NCBI GenBank assembly: GCA_028023455.1
Contig: JAQFVV010000022.1
Coordinates: 12,109,100-12,173,099 of the forward strand
Reading direction: 5' to 3'
DNA length: 64,000 nucleotides
Source: Epiperipatus broadwayi
Lineage: Eukaryota > Onychophora > Udeonychophora > Euonychophora > Peripatidae
The notes under the pieces are model-generated. The model saw only the letters and a program-made list of their open reading frames with translations, had not been told where the DNA came from and made no database searches. Every line of letters begins with the position of its first letter. Positions within the stretch are counted from its first letter, which is position 1. Positions 35,290-45,659 of this stretch are shown piece after piece. The translations under genes and the position numbers were made by a program.

Positions 35290-36790
35290 TTAAAGTTTTT
35301 TTATCTTTAGTTGAAAAAACTAAAAAAAGATATAAAATAAATATATAGCGTTCACATCAATTAAGGCATACATTAATTTACTAAACTAAGGTTTGTTTTT
35401 TCAATGTGTGATAAAATTTATTTAATGTACTATATTTAATTTATTATGCATGTGCATTAAAATCCATACATTATAAAGTTTTTAAAAATTAGTAACTACA
35501 ATATTATAATCAGAAATAATACAGAAGACATTTTAGTAGAAAAAAATTGCATCTTAACATAATAATAAAATCTGAACGGTGAAAAAATTTGAAGGGTTTC
35601 CTCTTTTAATCTTCCTCAGATTAAAAAATGACCAGAAGAACAATTAATGTATTTATGATACTATGCTTGTACTAAACCAAAGAATTCATCCATCCAGTGG
35701 ATTTTATAAATAAATACAGTAATCAATAAATAAATAACATGTCATAAAAATATGCAGGCACTGATTATATTATCTTTTAGCAATATCTGCTTGTGTTCAG
35801 CCTATCTAAGGTAAACTAAGGAAAAATAAAATACCACTATTGCATAGTACACAAATAATAAGTTAAAAAATAAAGTTGTGTGATACATATAAACATTTAT
35901 AGTCATATCTCTAAAAGGACTTACCTTCCAAAAAGTAATCACTTTTGTTAATTCCTTGAATTCTCTTGGACCCAATTTACCTGAATGATCTAACTGTTAA
36001 TAGTAGTTAAGAACTAATTCAAGTAATAAATAACTATCAAGTTATATATTTATAAGTTGAATGCTTCCTTCCACACACAGTATAGCATAAACATTTCTCC
36101 AGTATTTCTTCACACAAATTTTGAAAAATTCAATCTAGTCAACTGCTGATTAGTAACAAGCTTTACAGTTTTACCCCCACATTCAGTTTAATTAGAAACT
36201 TTTCAGACATTTAAAAAAAATTAGCTCTGCTCTGGTTTTTAATTCCAGAAATATGAAACTTATTCATATTCACACAAACATAAAATATAAATTATTCAAA
36301 ATAAATATGTAGATATATTAAAGCCTACTTCTGCTTAAGGAATGCATGCGTTTTAAAGTTTTTAAACACTAGTAACAATATTATAATCTTAAAAATACTT
36401 TGTTAGAGAAAAAATGGATAAAATAAGATACTGTGGATTAATAATCCGATTAGTGCATAAGACTTGGTCTACTAAGTAAAATGATTCTAGATCATTTTAA
36501 CAATCAATAAAATTATACAAGTGAAAATAAAATAATGACGAAGCCTTATTAAGCAAATTTTACTAAATTAGAATTTTTTTTATAAATATAGTTTTTAATA
36601 CTTTAAAAAAATTAGAAAAAATTATTTTCTAAAATTATTACGCTAAAGGGGAATTTTATTTTAAATTTCTCTTACTTTTCCTACAATATAATTATTACTT
36701 CAATTTTAAATAATCAGAGGATTACTTGTTTTTTGGGGAATCACATATATTATTCTAGAATAGAATTAATTAGTGATTTACTGTTTCTAA
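35290..36790. other. calpain exon flanks and AT-rich intron
   Basis: Apart from the exon at 35925-35993, this stretch is AT-rich non-coding DNA. A related phrase (TAAAGTTTTTAAA, TAGTAAC, ACAATATTATAAT) occurs at about 35475-35512 and 36354-36392 as an old duplication. Confidence 0.4.
35925..35993 (-). CDS. calpain exon (EF-hand 2)
   Basis: This is a 69-nt, phase 0-0 exon on the minus strand with an AG acceptor and a GTAAGT donor. It encodes LDHSGKLGPREFKELTKVIT followed by FWK. This is the calpain second EF-hand: D, S, G, K, L and E fall at loop positions 3, 5, 6, 7, 8 and 12, and the EFKxL plus W-K helix follows. The first loop residue (D1) must come from the preceding exon. A 69-nt exon at this point is, to my knowledge, the conserved calpain pattern. 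The preceding exon (something like xETCRSMVxxMD) was not found in the roughly 21 kb of DNA between here and 57332. Confidence 0.88.
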
Positions 36791-36801
36791 TGCAAAAACT
36801 T

Positions 36802-36890
36802 GCATTGGTGGTCGCCTTGCACTTGCAGGCAGTTGCCCGGGTTGTGGGATCGCGTCCCAGCCGATGCTATGACACTTTAAAAAAAAAAAA
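36802..36890 (+). mobile_element. tRNA-derived SINE with poly-A tail
   Basis: The body starts CATTGGTGGTCGCC and ends GATGCTATGACAC followed by a T-T-T-A12 tail. A B-box-like GGATCGCGTCC is at 36847-36857. It shares both ends with the minus-strand copy at 37755-37863, so the two belong to one SINE family. The middle is shorter than in that copy. Confidence 0.7.
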
Positions 36891-37740
36891 CCAAACAATT
36901 AATTATTCACTTACATATCTTCTAACAATGGCTTTAAGAAAAGACTTGACATTTAAATATTCATTAAATTTCTCTTAAATTATTAATTAGCCTCTAGCAC
37001 ATCAGAAAAGTCTTATTAAAATCAGATGTAATTAAAATGTAAATTTTTTGAGCAAATACAGTCTTGATGATAACTCTATCAGATTTTTACAACAGTTATT
37101 TGTACTTGAATAATGTGCAACATTAATTATAAATATGAGTTATAGATTCTTGTAAGTTTATATTTCAGGAACTTCTTTTGAATATGTTAAATGTAGATCT
37201 AAAAAACAGATTCTATCCAGAAATTTTGAACTTTTTTCGTAATTCTGAAATCAACATTTGATTAAGCAAATTCTTTAATTTATCTGTAAAGTTTTGCTAA
37301 TAATGTTTCTGTTTAGTAAATGACATTCATCTGGAAGCTGATGCCTTTTTTATTCACACTTGAACAAATCCAAAACAAAAAAAATGATAGAATATAAAAA
37401 AAATAAATCAATAGTTAATTTGCGTATTTTCATAAATATTTCTAAATTTCTATATCTTAGTCCATAACCACAATCATTCTATGAAAGATAAGGGTCTTCT
37501 ATTTATAAATTTCAATTCAAACTTAAAAAGGCTATGACAATCCTCATTCAACATAATACAAACCTGTTTCATTTTTTTCATTATTTACTAAGTGATACAA
37601 GCAATGTAGACTAAAACTTTAAAAAAATGTAAAAATAAGATTTTCTTCTTCTTTACAATGTAAATCCAGTTTAGTTTAAAATATTATAAATTCTGTAAAA
37701 TATTTTTTAAAGTCACATCATGAATCATAAAAATTATGAA

Positions 37741-37876
37741 TTTTTCCACTAGTATTTTTTTTTTCTCATGTGTCATAGCATCAGCCTGGAAGCGAACCCG
37801 CTAATCCGGGACAACTGCTTGTAAAGCAGCTGTTGCTGACCTCTCGACCACCAATGATTGACATTTTCCCACTAGT
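37741..37876 (-). mobile_element. tRNA-derived SINE with target-site duplication
   Basis: On the minus strand the body has an A-box-like TGGTCGAGAGG (37841-37851), an anticodon-arm-like GCTGC-TTTACAA-GCAGT, and a B box GGTTCGCTTCC (37789-37799). It ends GATGCTATGACAC and an A-rich tail. The flanks repeat: TTTTCCACTAGT at 37742-37753 and TTTTCCCACTAGT at 37864-37876, differing by one C, a target duplication. The anticodon-like TAC is compatible with a tRNA-Val ancestor, but that is weak. It is not a functional tRNA, since the tail and duplication mark it as a retroposon. Confidence 0.8.
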
Positions 37877-37879
37877 TAT

Positions 37880-38730
37880 TAGTATTATTATTTGATTAAC
37901 CAATATAAAGCAGATATTAGACTGGTTAGGCACTGGAAGACAATATGAAAGTTAATGTTATTAAAGAAACTAAGAAAGATTTAAAAATCAAAACATAATA
38001 GTGATAGAGGTGAATTTTGGTAACAATTTTCTAAAAAACAATGACAAAGATGAATTTATTTTCTGTGATAATTATTTCAATATTTGGAAAGTTTAAAAAA
38101 TAACAATAAAGATGTATTGGCAAGAAATATAGGTTTATCTCATTTCAGTAATAAGCAAATCAAGAGAATTATTAATTAGTTAGTACATCCTCATTTTAAC
38201 CCAAGTATTCTGATAGATATTTGTAAAATTAGAGACAATTTTGTCCATGCCTATTTGCAGCCTTAAAAAAAACTGTAAATAACCAATACTTGCCCCCCCC
38301 CCATCCACCAAATATTAAACGATCATAATTAAGATGAAATATAAAATTCATAATTATATATTGATTAAAAAGAAAGCTACAAACTGTCGTCATTTTGCAT
38401 TAGAATGGGACTCTGAGCACTCATAATTTCAACTTAATATTATATTATGAATCAAATCTGAAAATTTTATTAAATTTGAAAATGTTATGAAATTAACATT
38501 TGATTTTTACAGCAATTTAAAACCATTTATATCTTGATTATATATATGTGTTGTTGTTTTTTTAAATTAAAAATCCCTCTAAAAATTGCATATGATGAAT
38601 ACATAACTAAATAAATTGAACAGCAAATAGTTTCTGCAATGGCATTTGACCTACATCATCTATATGAATCCTAGGAATTAAACCACTAAACATCACATGA
38701 ACACTATTTCTTATGCTAGCACATTACTGT
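37880..38730. other. calpain intron, no gene seen
   Basis: AT-rich intron with a C run at 38293-38302. The end (38670-38734: GGAATT, CCACTAAACATCA, TTATGCTAGCACA) is repeated at 43350-43410, in front of another piece of family C-like terminus. Confidence 0.4.
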
Positions 38731-38734
38731 TATT

Positions 38735-38785
38735 AAAACAGGCAAAACTGAGTGGCACTACTGTATGGAGAGTTTTGCCTGTTTT
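38735..38785. repeat. 51-bp mini-palindrome from family C termini
   Basis: AAAACAGGCAAAACT and AGTTTTGCCTGTTTT form a perfect 15-bp inverted repeat around GAGTGGCACTACTGTATGGAG. This is the outermost part of the family C element (compare 44764 and 58290) with nearly everything inside deleted. Confidence 0.75.
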
Positions 38786-38789
38786 AAGC

Positions 38790-40500
38790 CTAGGAATTAT
38801 GATGAATGAACAAAAATTACTGTTTTTAAAAAATAATTGCATCAAATACTTTATATATATTGTCATTTTCTTCCCTGGAATGGCAATTGACTAGAAGGAA
38901 AAAGATCACTCAAACATGGATTTGATCTGCACACTAAATATGAACTATATTTCTAGAACAAAAAAAAAAAAAAGGATTTATATATGAGTCTAACAACATG
39001 AAAATGTACAGCTTTCAGAATAATTAATTTCAGACAGTATATAAGACGAATGAATTTAAATTAATTACAAAGATCTAAGTAGAAGACAGAATATTCTGAA
39101 TAAAAGCCATCAAGTCGTAAAATGTGACAAGAAGTATCTGTTACAACTAAATCATTCCAATCATTCTTAACAATTAAATAAATGGATCAGTTATCATTCT
39201 CCTGATATATCTTTGGGTTTAAAATATTTTACCACTTTAAAAAGGATACATCCATCAATGCAACCATACTCCGACATGTTTCTAAGGTAAAACCAATAAA
39301 TCGAAATTCTGAAACGAGAAAATAAAATCAATTTCATTAATATCAAATGTTCAATGTATATATAACAAAGATTATTATAGATGACAATCATATCCGAAAA
39401 AAGATAATGGTTTAAAACGATAAAAATATAAAAAAAAATAATACACAGAAGAATTATTTAAAAATAAATTGTGCAATATAAAAACCTCTGTCAGCCCCCT
39501 TTCCAGCTCATTTTTATTTTGCTAGCATTCTTGAACAACTTCAAATTTTTCATTCAAATCATGTATAAAGCTGAAAAATTATAACATGCATGATAAAAGG
39601 ATCAGATGAAAACATGCAGTAATTTATTAACATGCTCAGACATATTAATACTGTGGGAAAAACATCTCTTATTGCAAGTGCTATGCAAATACGGTGTAAA
39701 AGAAAACAAAAACAAACTGCAAAGATTCAATCTAAATAAATGTTTGAACTTTTTTATTCTTAATGATAGTTTTGTAATGCAGTTTAAAAACATTAGATTG
39801 TGATCTAAAACTATGTAAGAATTAAAATTCTGAAAATGGATTATGACCTATTTGAAAAATAAATACTAATTAATTTAATTTATCATAAAAAAATTGGGGA
39901 AAAATACTATTCCTATACACATATTGTTAATTTGGGATCCTCAAAATTATTCACACTACAACCATATAAGCCTAGATTCAATAATAAAATTATTCTTACA
40001 AATTTCCTCAATCTGAGTCTTCTTCAACTGTGATGTAATAAGCAACGTCAAGTAAATAATTTTTTATCTGATAAGTGTAATAGAAACATTATATGTTCTA
40101 GGGACACTACATAACCATAAAAATCCAACATTGAAAATAAAATAAATATAGCAATGCTCTGCTTTATGTTAAAAATAACTATAAATGGCATCTGAACATC
40201 AAGTCTCAGGAAACCAATTTATCTCAAGAAAGCCTGGAGGAGGAGATTAATAGGCAATATTACCTTGCAATATGATGTAGATTCATTAAATTTTAGTGGG
40301 ATGATAATTTCAAAAATAAAATATCTTGATCCTCCAAGTGAGGAATTCATGTCATGGACCAGTTCTCTAGTCATCACAAAAGTACTTGAATGCTAAAAGA
40401 CCAAACAATATACTTTATCTGCATTAAAAAAATCCTATCATAAGCAAGAGAGTTTTACAATATACCAAATAACTCTTAAACTCCAGTCTGCTTTTTAACA
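38790..40500. other. calpain intron, no gene seen
   Basis: AT-rich intron. Overlapping open frames on both strands at 39602-39803 are random. The missing EF-hand exon was sought here and not found. Confidence 0.45.
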
Positions 40501-40511
40501 TTTATTTTAGT

Positions 40512-41071
40512 AATCTAAAGCTAAAGCTTTAGTACATGCACCTTGAGTGCTTAATTTTAGCAAGAGACCTCTACAAATCATAACACGAGATTCGACTTTA
40601 TAAAGATAAGAGGGACCCTCTTATCTCTAACCTATTTTTCTTAATTATATAGGCAAATCTAAAGCATTTTGATTTGGGAGCATGAAGCTAATAAATTCTT
40701 CACTGATTAAGTCCACTATTTCTATTAAACATTAACATTCGCGAAATCTTTCGATTTACAACAAGTCAATATTCAGATATTAAATTGATTCAAAATATTT
40801 CTAAATTTAATATCTGAATATTGACTCAATGTAAATCGAAAGATTTCGCGAATGTTAATGTTTAATAGAAATAATGCACGTAATCAGTGAACAATTTATT
40901 AGCTTCATGCTCCCAAATCAAAATGCTTTAGATTTGCCTATATAATTAAGAAATATAGGTTAGAGATAAGAGGGTCCCTCTTATCTTTATAAAGTCGAAT
41001 CTCGTGTTATGATTTGTAGAGGTCTCTTGCTAAAATTAAGCACTCAAGGCGCATGTACTAAAGCTTTAGCT
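40512..41071. mobile_element. near-perfect 560-bp palindrome in calpain intron
   Basis: Left arm 40512-40786 and right arm 40804-41071 are inverted copies with few mismatches, separated by a 17-bp spacer. Shared blocks include TAAAGCTAAAGCTTTAGTAC, AGAGACCTCTACAAATCATA, ATAAGAGGGACCCTCTTATC, GGGAGCATGAAGCTAATAAA and ATTCGCGAAATCTTTCGATT. Each arm has its own small palindromes (AAAGCTTT, AGGGACCCT, TTCGCGAA). The phrase TTTAGTAATCTAA occurs at 40506-40518 and again at 41118-41130. No ORF. The high arm identity suggests a recent origin. Confidence 0.9.
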
Positions 41072-41329
41072 TTATATAAGTATTATGTGCTGACATTGCG
41101 CTTAATAAGAATTAATATTTAGTAATCTAAGCAAATTTCTGTCAAATAAGTTGTTTTAGTGTATGAATATATGTAGAAGGGCATGGAATTAATTTTGTAC
41201 AAAAATTGTATATTAAATGTTTTTATTCAAGATGTTGTAGCATGGTAAGTTACTTTATTATTTAATATATATATCTTTCCATTACTTAGTTATACTTAAC
41301 ATCACAACTATCCATCAGCCCAAAAGTCA

Positions 41330-41690
41330 GACCAACCTCTCTCACACAATCCGTTGTTTGAAATGCCCAGTTCATTTTTTTTTTTCGAGTGAATAAGACA
41401 TAAGAGCTTTTATTGTAATTTTTGAAGTACATATTCACAATTTCACATATATTATATATTTCAAACGTCTATTTTATCACAATATCATGAAACATATGAC
41501 CAAAGGCATGTGAAAAAGATAAAAGATGTCCATTTCATGCTGAACCAGCTCTCATCAGTTGGCCCAGATCATAATCTCTTACCATATCTTCATCATTTAT
41601 TCAGTATAATAAAGATAGCAATTTACAATAGTTCAAATGACTAGGTTCGACTTTGACACCAACCACTTTATAGAAATATATTAATAACTT
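41330..41690 (-). mobile_element. divergent family A repeat copy
   Basis: Recognisable family A wording (CATGCTGAACCAGC, CATCAGTTGGCCCAGATCAT, AATCTCTTACCATAT, AATAAAGATAGC) occurs in a single arm on the minus strand. The flanks are unrelated to the other copies. Confidence 0.55.
41512..41577 (-). ncRNA. hammerhead-like motif (family A, divergent)
   Basis: The minus strand has CCAA, CTGATGA (41552-41558), a hairpin with GCTG-GTT-CAGC, and GAAA (41533-41536). The two core boxes are intact. The sequence after GAAA (TGGACATC, TTTT) no longer pairs well in stem I or stem III, so activity is doubtful. Confidence 0.5.
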
Positions 41691-41699
41691 TTTTAACCT

Positions 41700-43340
41700 A
41701 GAAACTATCTCTGGCCTTTAATTAATTAATAATGTGTGGTCATGTAGAAGTTTCCAACACCTGATTTCCTTGCCCAAGTTGAAAGTTTTGACAACTTTCA
41801 CTACACCACTCTTATGCAAGGCAAGGAATAAATTTTATCCCATTTTAATACTTTATGAAGGAGTGTACCCTATCCATTGCAGCACTGTAATAAATTTCCA
41901 GCAGTCAGTTATACTTATCTCAATGCACCTTTCACGTTAGCTCAATCCTATCATACATATATATAAATTACTAATAAAAAAAATATGTTTAATGTTTTAA
42001 TTCTGTCAATTCAAGAGTTACACAATGACAAAAGATTAATTATTATATAAATTAATACAGATCATAAAAATGTATAACACAGTTCTAAATACATGTTAGA
42101 ACAAGGTGGCAAATAATGGCAAACTGTTGACAAACCAAAAATAATCAAATGGTTTATTGTTCAGGAATTCAAAAGAGAAACTCAAGTATTGGAAGTCATA
42201 GCGAATGAACTGATCGGCATTCTACCACTGCATTAAAGCACTACTGACAGTAAGAACAGGTGTTATCATTTGATTATAATACTTTACTACCAAAATATAG
42301 GAATCAGTCTTTTTAATATATGAAAATAATATCACAATTAAAGCAGAAGGTTAAAATGGCCGTTGAAGAGGCCCCAAAGCTTCTCATACAGTAACAAAGA
42401 AGATGACATTATTTCCCAAACTTGCCAATTTCCAGGTAATAAATGTTTAAATAATTCTCAGACAAGAATAGCTAGGTACCCATTTATTGATCAAAATTGG
42501 TTAATTAGCTTTGCTGTCATAAGAAGAGCCACTTAAAAAAAAAAAATCCTGTGTCTAATTGGAACTTAGAAATATTTTCCTAATTTAATTTAGACCAGAT
42601 CCAAATTGAGATTTTCGCCATGGTAGGTAGATGAGCTTCCACTACATTAGAAGTCCCATAAGATTTAGAGAAATTCTATACTAGTGGAATAAAAAAATTA
42701 CAATATTATAAAAATTTATGATTGATTTTACCAAATGATTTTGAACACCTATTTTCTAATATTGCTAATACATCTTTTAGAACTAAATCAAAAAAAAATT
42801 TCGTATCGTTTTATCAAGTTTTTCTTCAAATCCAGTTATAACAGTTCCCATGACTACAATTAGTTATTATATCACCAAGTGTATACATGTACACAAGAAA
42901 ATTGTTTAACTGAAACGAGTCAGTGCTTCTACAATGTATGATCTATCTACTTAATGGAGTTCATAGTACTTTATGACAGAGTGCAAAAAAAAAAAAAACC
43001 CAATAAAATATTGTCTGCATTTATTCTTGAATTTATGGCTATAAATGTATATTAAATAAAATGAAGAAGTTAATATATTTTACAATAAAAAAATTGTGTA
43101 TTAATTTTAAAAAAAAGCAAAGGATTCTCCCTGCACAAAATATGTATTAAATAAAAGCAAAAATAAGCCCATATATAAAATGTCTAAGAAATAAAAATAA
43201 GGACAAAGTTAATATTTATTCTATTTTTGGAGTAGGGCATTTTATTTTTTATTCATTGGTTAATTCCAAAGATTATTATTATTATTTTTGCTTGCTGCAA
43301 CGCACTTCAGTTTAATTCTTTTATTTGGTATACTGCTATA
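41700..43340. other. calpain intron with dispersed repeat copy
   Basis: AT-rich intron. 43000-43160 (TGTCTGCATTTATT, TTGAATTTATGGCTATAA, AATATATTTTACAATAAAAA, AAAAGCAAAGGA) is related to 49400-49560 and partly to 45030-45080, so it belongs to a dispersed family of unknown type. Confidence 0.5.
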
Positions 43341-43544
43341 GTTTTGTTTTTGGAATTTCACCACTAAACATCATATGATCATTATTTCCTATGCTTGCAC
43401 AGGCTGTTAAAACAGTGATGTGATTTGGCTACGCCTTTATTGAAGACAGGAATCTCCCAGCCACTATGCCCAGAAAAACCTGCTAGTCACTTTCCATTTC
43501 CCACCCTAAATTTTTCCCATATTCTTCTCTATCCTGCTCCATCC

Positions 43545-44390
43545 CATTTCTACAACATCATCTTTGTCCACTCCATGACTTTTATATCTAGATCCCCCAT
43601 ATCTTTTTCCAAACCCAGCATAAAGACAAAGAACCCACTTTCAGTATAATCACTTAGTTTATATTTATTCTCCAACAACTTCATTATTTGTACCCTTTCT
43701 GCTTGTAAACATTTATATTCAATTAGCAGATGCCTAATATTTTCCATGCCTTCCTTACATAACTTGCAGACTAAATCACCCACATTTCTCTATTTGTGTG
43801 TATATTTCCTCGTTGCTAATGATCTTGTTTGAGCCTTGAAGAGTAACTACTTTCCTTGTTATTATCGCAAATTAACTCACATCCAATATTCTGTTTACTT
43901 CTATATATATTTAGACTCTTTTTACTCTCCATACTAGTCTCCATCTCTCTATTTTTTATTAATGCATCTATTCTTCTACCCCACTTTTTGCCACTATAAT
44001 ACTCAACAATCCTCCTAACACATCATCCCATCCTTTGTACAAGTATACTGACATAACTTGTAAGCCAATTAAATATTGTTTTGGCTATTCTCTTACTTTC
44101 CATAAATTGCAATCTACCGAACATTTTCATTTTGTTTTTACATTCCTACTTCTCTTTGTATTTTTTCTTAGTAATCTAACACCCCTTTACTTAACTCATA
44201 ATGCATCGTTACCATAAATTAACCTTGCTACTGCCCCTCCCTTCCATACAATTCTTGCTACATCATATTTATTACATATGAACACTGTTAATTTCTTTAT
44301 CAATCCCTTTCTTTTCTTTGCTTCATTTATCAATTTTTTCTCCCATTCACCCAAGCAATTCCTCTGATTACTTAAGATGATTCCCATACG
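43545..44390 (-). pseudogene. LINE reverse transcriptase 3' part, broken
   Basis: On the minus strand 44387-44196 reads WEKKLINEAKKRKGLIKKLT, then YDVARIVWKGGAVARLIYGN, a segment typical of the region after the RT fingers of some non-LTR elements (A-R-x-V-W-K-G-x-A-V-x-x-L-x-Y-G). After several frame changes around 43830-44040 (SGKKWGRRIDALIKNREMET), 43783-43553 reads MGDLVCKLCKEGMENIRHLL and IEYKCLQAERVQIMKLLENK, the CxxC...HxxxxC zinc-knuckle block near the C terminus of such proteins. Stops and shifts make it non-functional. Its upstream side is cut by the palindrome at 44392. Confidence 0.75.
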
Positions 44391-44391
44391 G

Positions 44392-44781
44392 TGACAAATT
44401 CTCCATACAACAGTGCCACCCAGTGGAAACCATAGTAATCAATGAATGCAAGCTTTGTGCATAAAATTTCTATCTAGTGCCTACTCATCCAATATTCCCA
44501 CATCAGTGAGGAACTTTAGATCTTAGGATTTTATAGTTACAAATTCATAGTAAATAAGGGTATTAACAAGTGGATAAAAAATAAAATGCCCTTATTTACT
44601 ATGAATTTGTTACTACAAAATCCTAACATCTAGTTGGAGTGTTCTCAAACCCAAGATTCCTCATTGATGTGGGAATGCTGGATGAATAGTCACTAGATCA
44701 TGATTTTATGCACAAACCTTCTTGCATCCCTTGATTACTATAACTTGCACTGAGTGGCACTACTGTATAGAAAATTTGTCA
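44392..44781. mobile_element. family C palindrome with ribozyme core deleted in both arms
   Basis: The left end TGACAAATTCTCCATACA and right end TGTATAGAAAATTTGTCA are inverted, with long pairing inward (CATAAAAT, CTACTCATCCA, AATAAGGGCATTTTAT-like centre). Both arms have lost the hammerhead middle at the same place: CTCACTGATG joins directly to TGGGAATA in the left arm and CTCATTGATG to TGGGAATG in the right. A shared deletion means the family spread after losing the ribozyme, or one arm was copied from the other. Confidence 0.8.
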
Positions 44782-44789
44782 TTGTTTTT

Positions 44790-45100
44790 GGAATTTCATT
44801 TGGTCCCACACTTGCATTTGATATCTATTTAATTTAATACACCACTGGAATACGTTTTTCACTTTTTTTTATCTAATGCATATTTTGTGCATAGACAAAC
44901 TTTTCTTTATTTTTATTTCATATAAACATATCAAATAAAAGCATTAAATTGTAATTATATTTCAACCAGCAAAAAAAAAAAATCACTGAAATTGAAAACT
45001 AACACTGTAAAATTAGAGCAGATAAAAAATAAAATGTTTGTATTTATTGTTGAATTTACAGCCATAAAGGTTTAGTAAATATTAACCGTTTGCTTATTTT
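44790..45100. repeat. dispersed AT-rich repeat copy
   Basis: TAATGCATATTTTGTGCA, AAATAAAAGCAT, CAGCAAAAAAAA, ATCACTGAAATTGAAA and TTGAATTTACAGCCATAA recur in related order at 49400-49750 and in part at 43010-43160. Family unknown. Confidence 0.5.
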
Positions 45101-45109
45101 TTTTACATA

Positions 45110-45659
45110 CACTTAAGATTCGCCCATACAAAAGCGTTTGGGTTCGAAAAGATAGATGGCCATTCTATCTTTTCCAAAGACTTTATCATGTGGTTGAAGT
45201 GTTAGTATTCATTCATTTTATATTTAAAATCCAAAGTGCATGTGCAACAGTTTAATGCTGTTTAAATATTATTGTTTATAAAAAACATCGCGCTATATAA
45301 AATAATTGAATTATTTACATACATTTAATTTCAAATAAGAATGACGTATCGTAAATTCTAATAAATTTCACCAGCGTCATTCATTCAAGCATGTAAAAGT
45401 AATTTAAAGTGATTATTTAATAACTTCACGCTTTCACTTTCAAACACTTAAGATTCGCCCATACAAAAGTGTTTGGGTTCGAAAAGATAGATGGCCATTC
45501 TATCTTTTCCAAAGACTTTATCATGTGTTTGAAGTGTTAGTATTCATTCATTTTATATTTAAAATCCAAAGCGCATGTGCAACAGTTTAATGCTGTTTAA
45601 ATATTATTGTTTATAAAAAACATCACGCTATATAAAATAATTGACTTAATTACATACAT
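45110..45659. repeat. tandem duplication, offset 335 bp
   Basis: 45110-45323 and 45445-45659 are near-identical (CACTTAAGATTCGCCCATAC, AAAAG, GTTTGGGTTCGAAAAG, CAACAGTTTAATGCTG, ATAAAAAACATC). Each copy has a hairpin GAAAAGATAGA-TGGCCAT-TCTATCTTTTC. The segment between copies (to 45444) is present once. It could be a tandem duplication or a pair of short terminal repeats of an unknown element. Confidence 0.85.

Larger units (their letters stand above)
34926..35290. mobile_element. family C element: two direct copies plus one inverted copy
   Basis: The repeat (CTCAGTGCAAGCCAGAGTAA, ATGGAT, GAAGGCTTGT, AAAATCCCCATCTAGTG, CTACTCATCCAAT, CCCCAGACTAGTTTCC) occurs at 34926-35046, again as a direct copy at 35047-35165, then inverted at 35166-35286. 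The right edge carries GAGAGTTTTGCCTGTTT, the family terminus also seen at 38771 and 58303. Each unit has a hammerhead motif. The tandem-plus-inverted arrangement is typical of Penelope-like element insertions. Confidence 0.8.

Noticed and set aside
36802-36890. Functional tRNA gene
   Set aside because: The acceptor and anticodon stems do not close properly and a poly-A tail follows, so it is a SINE.
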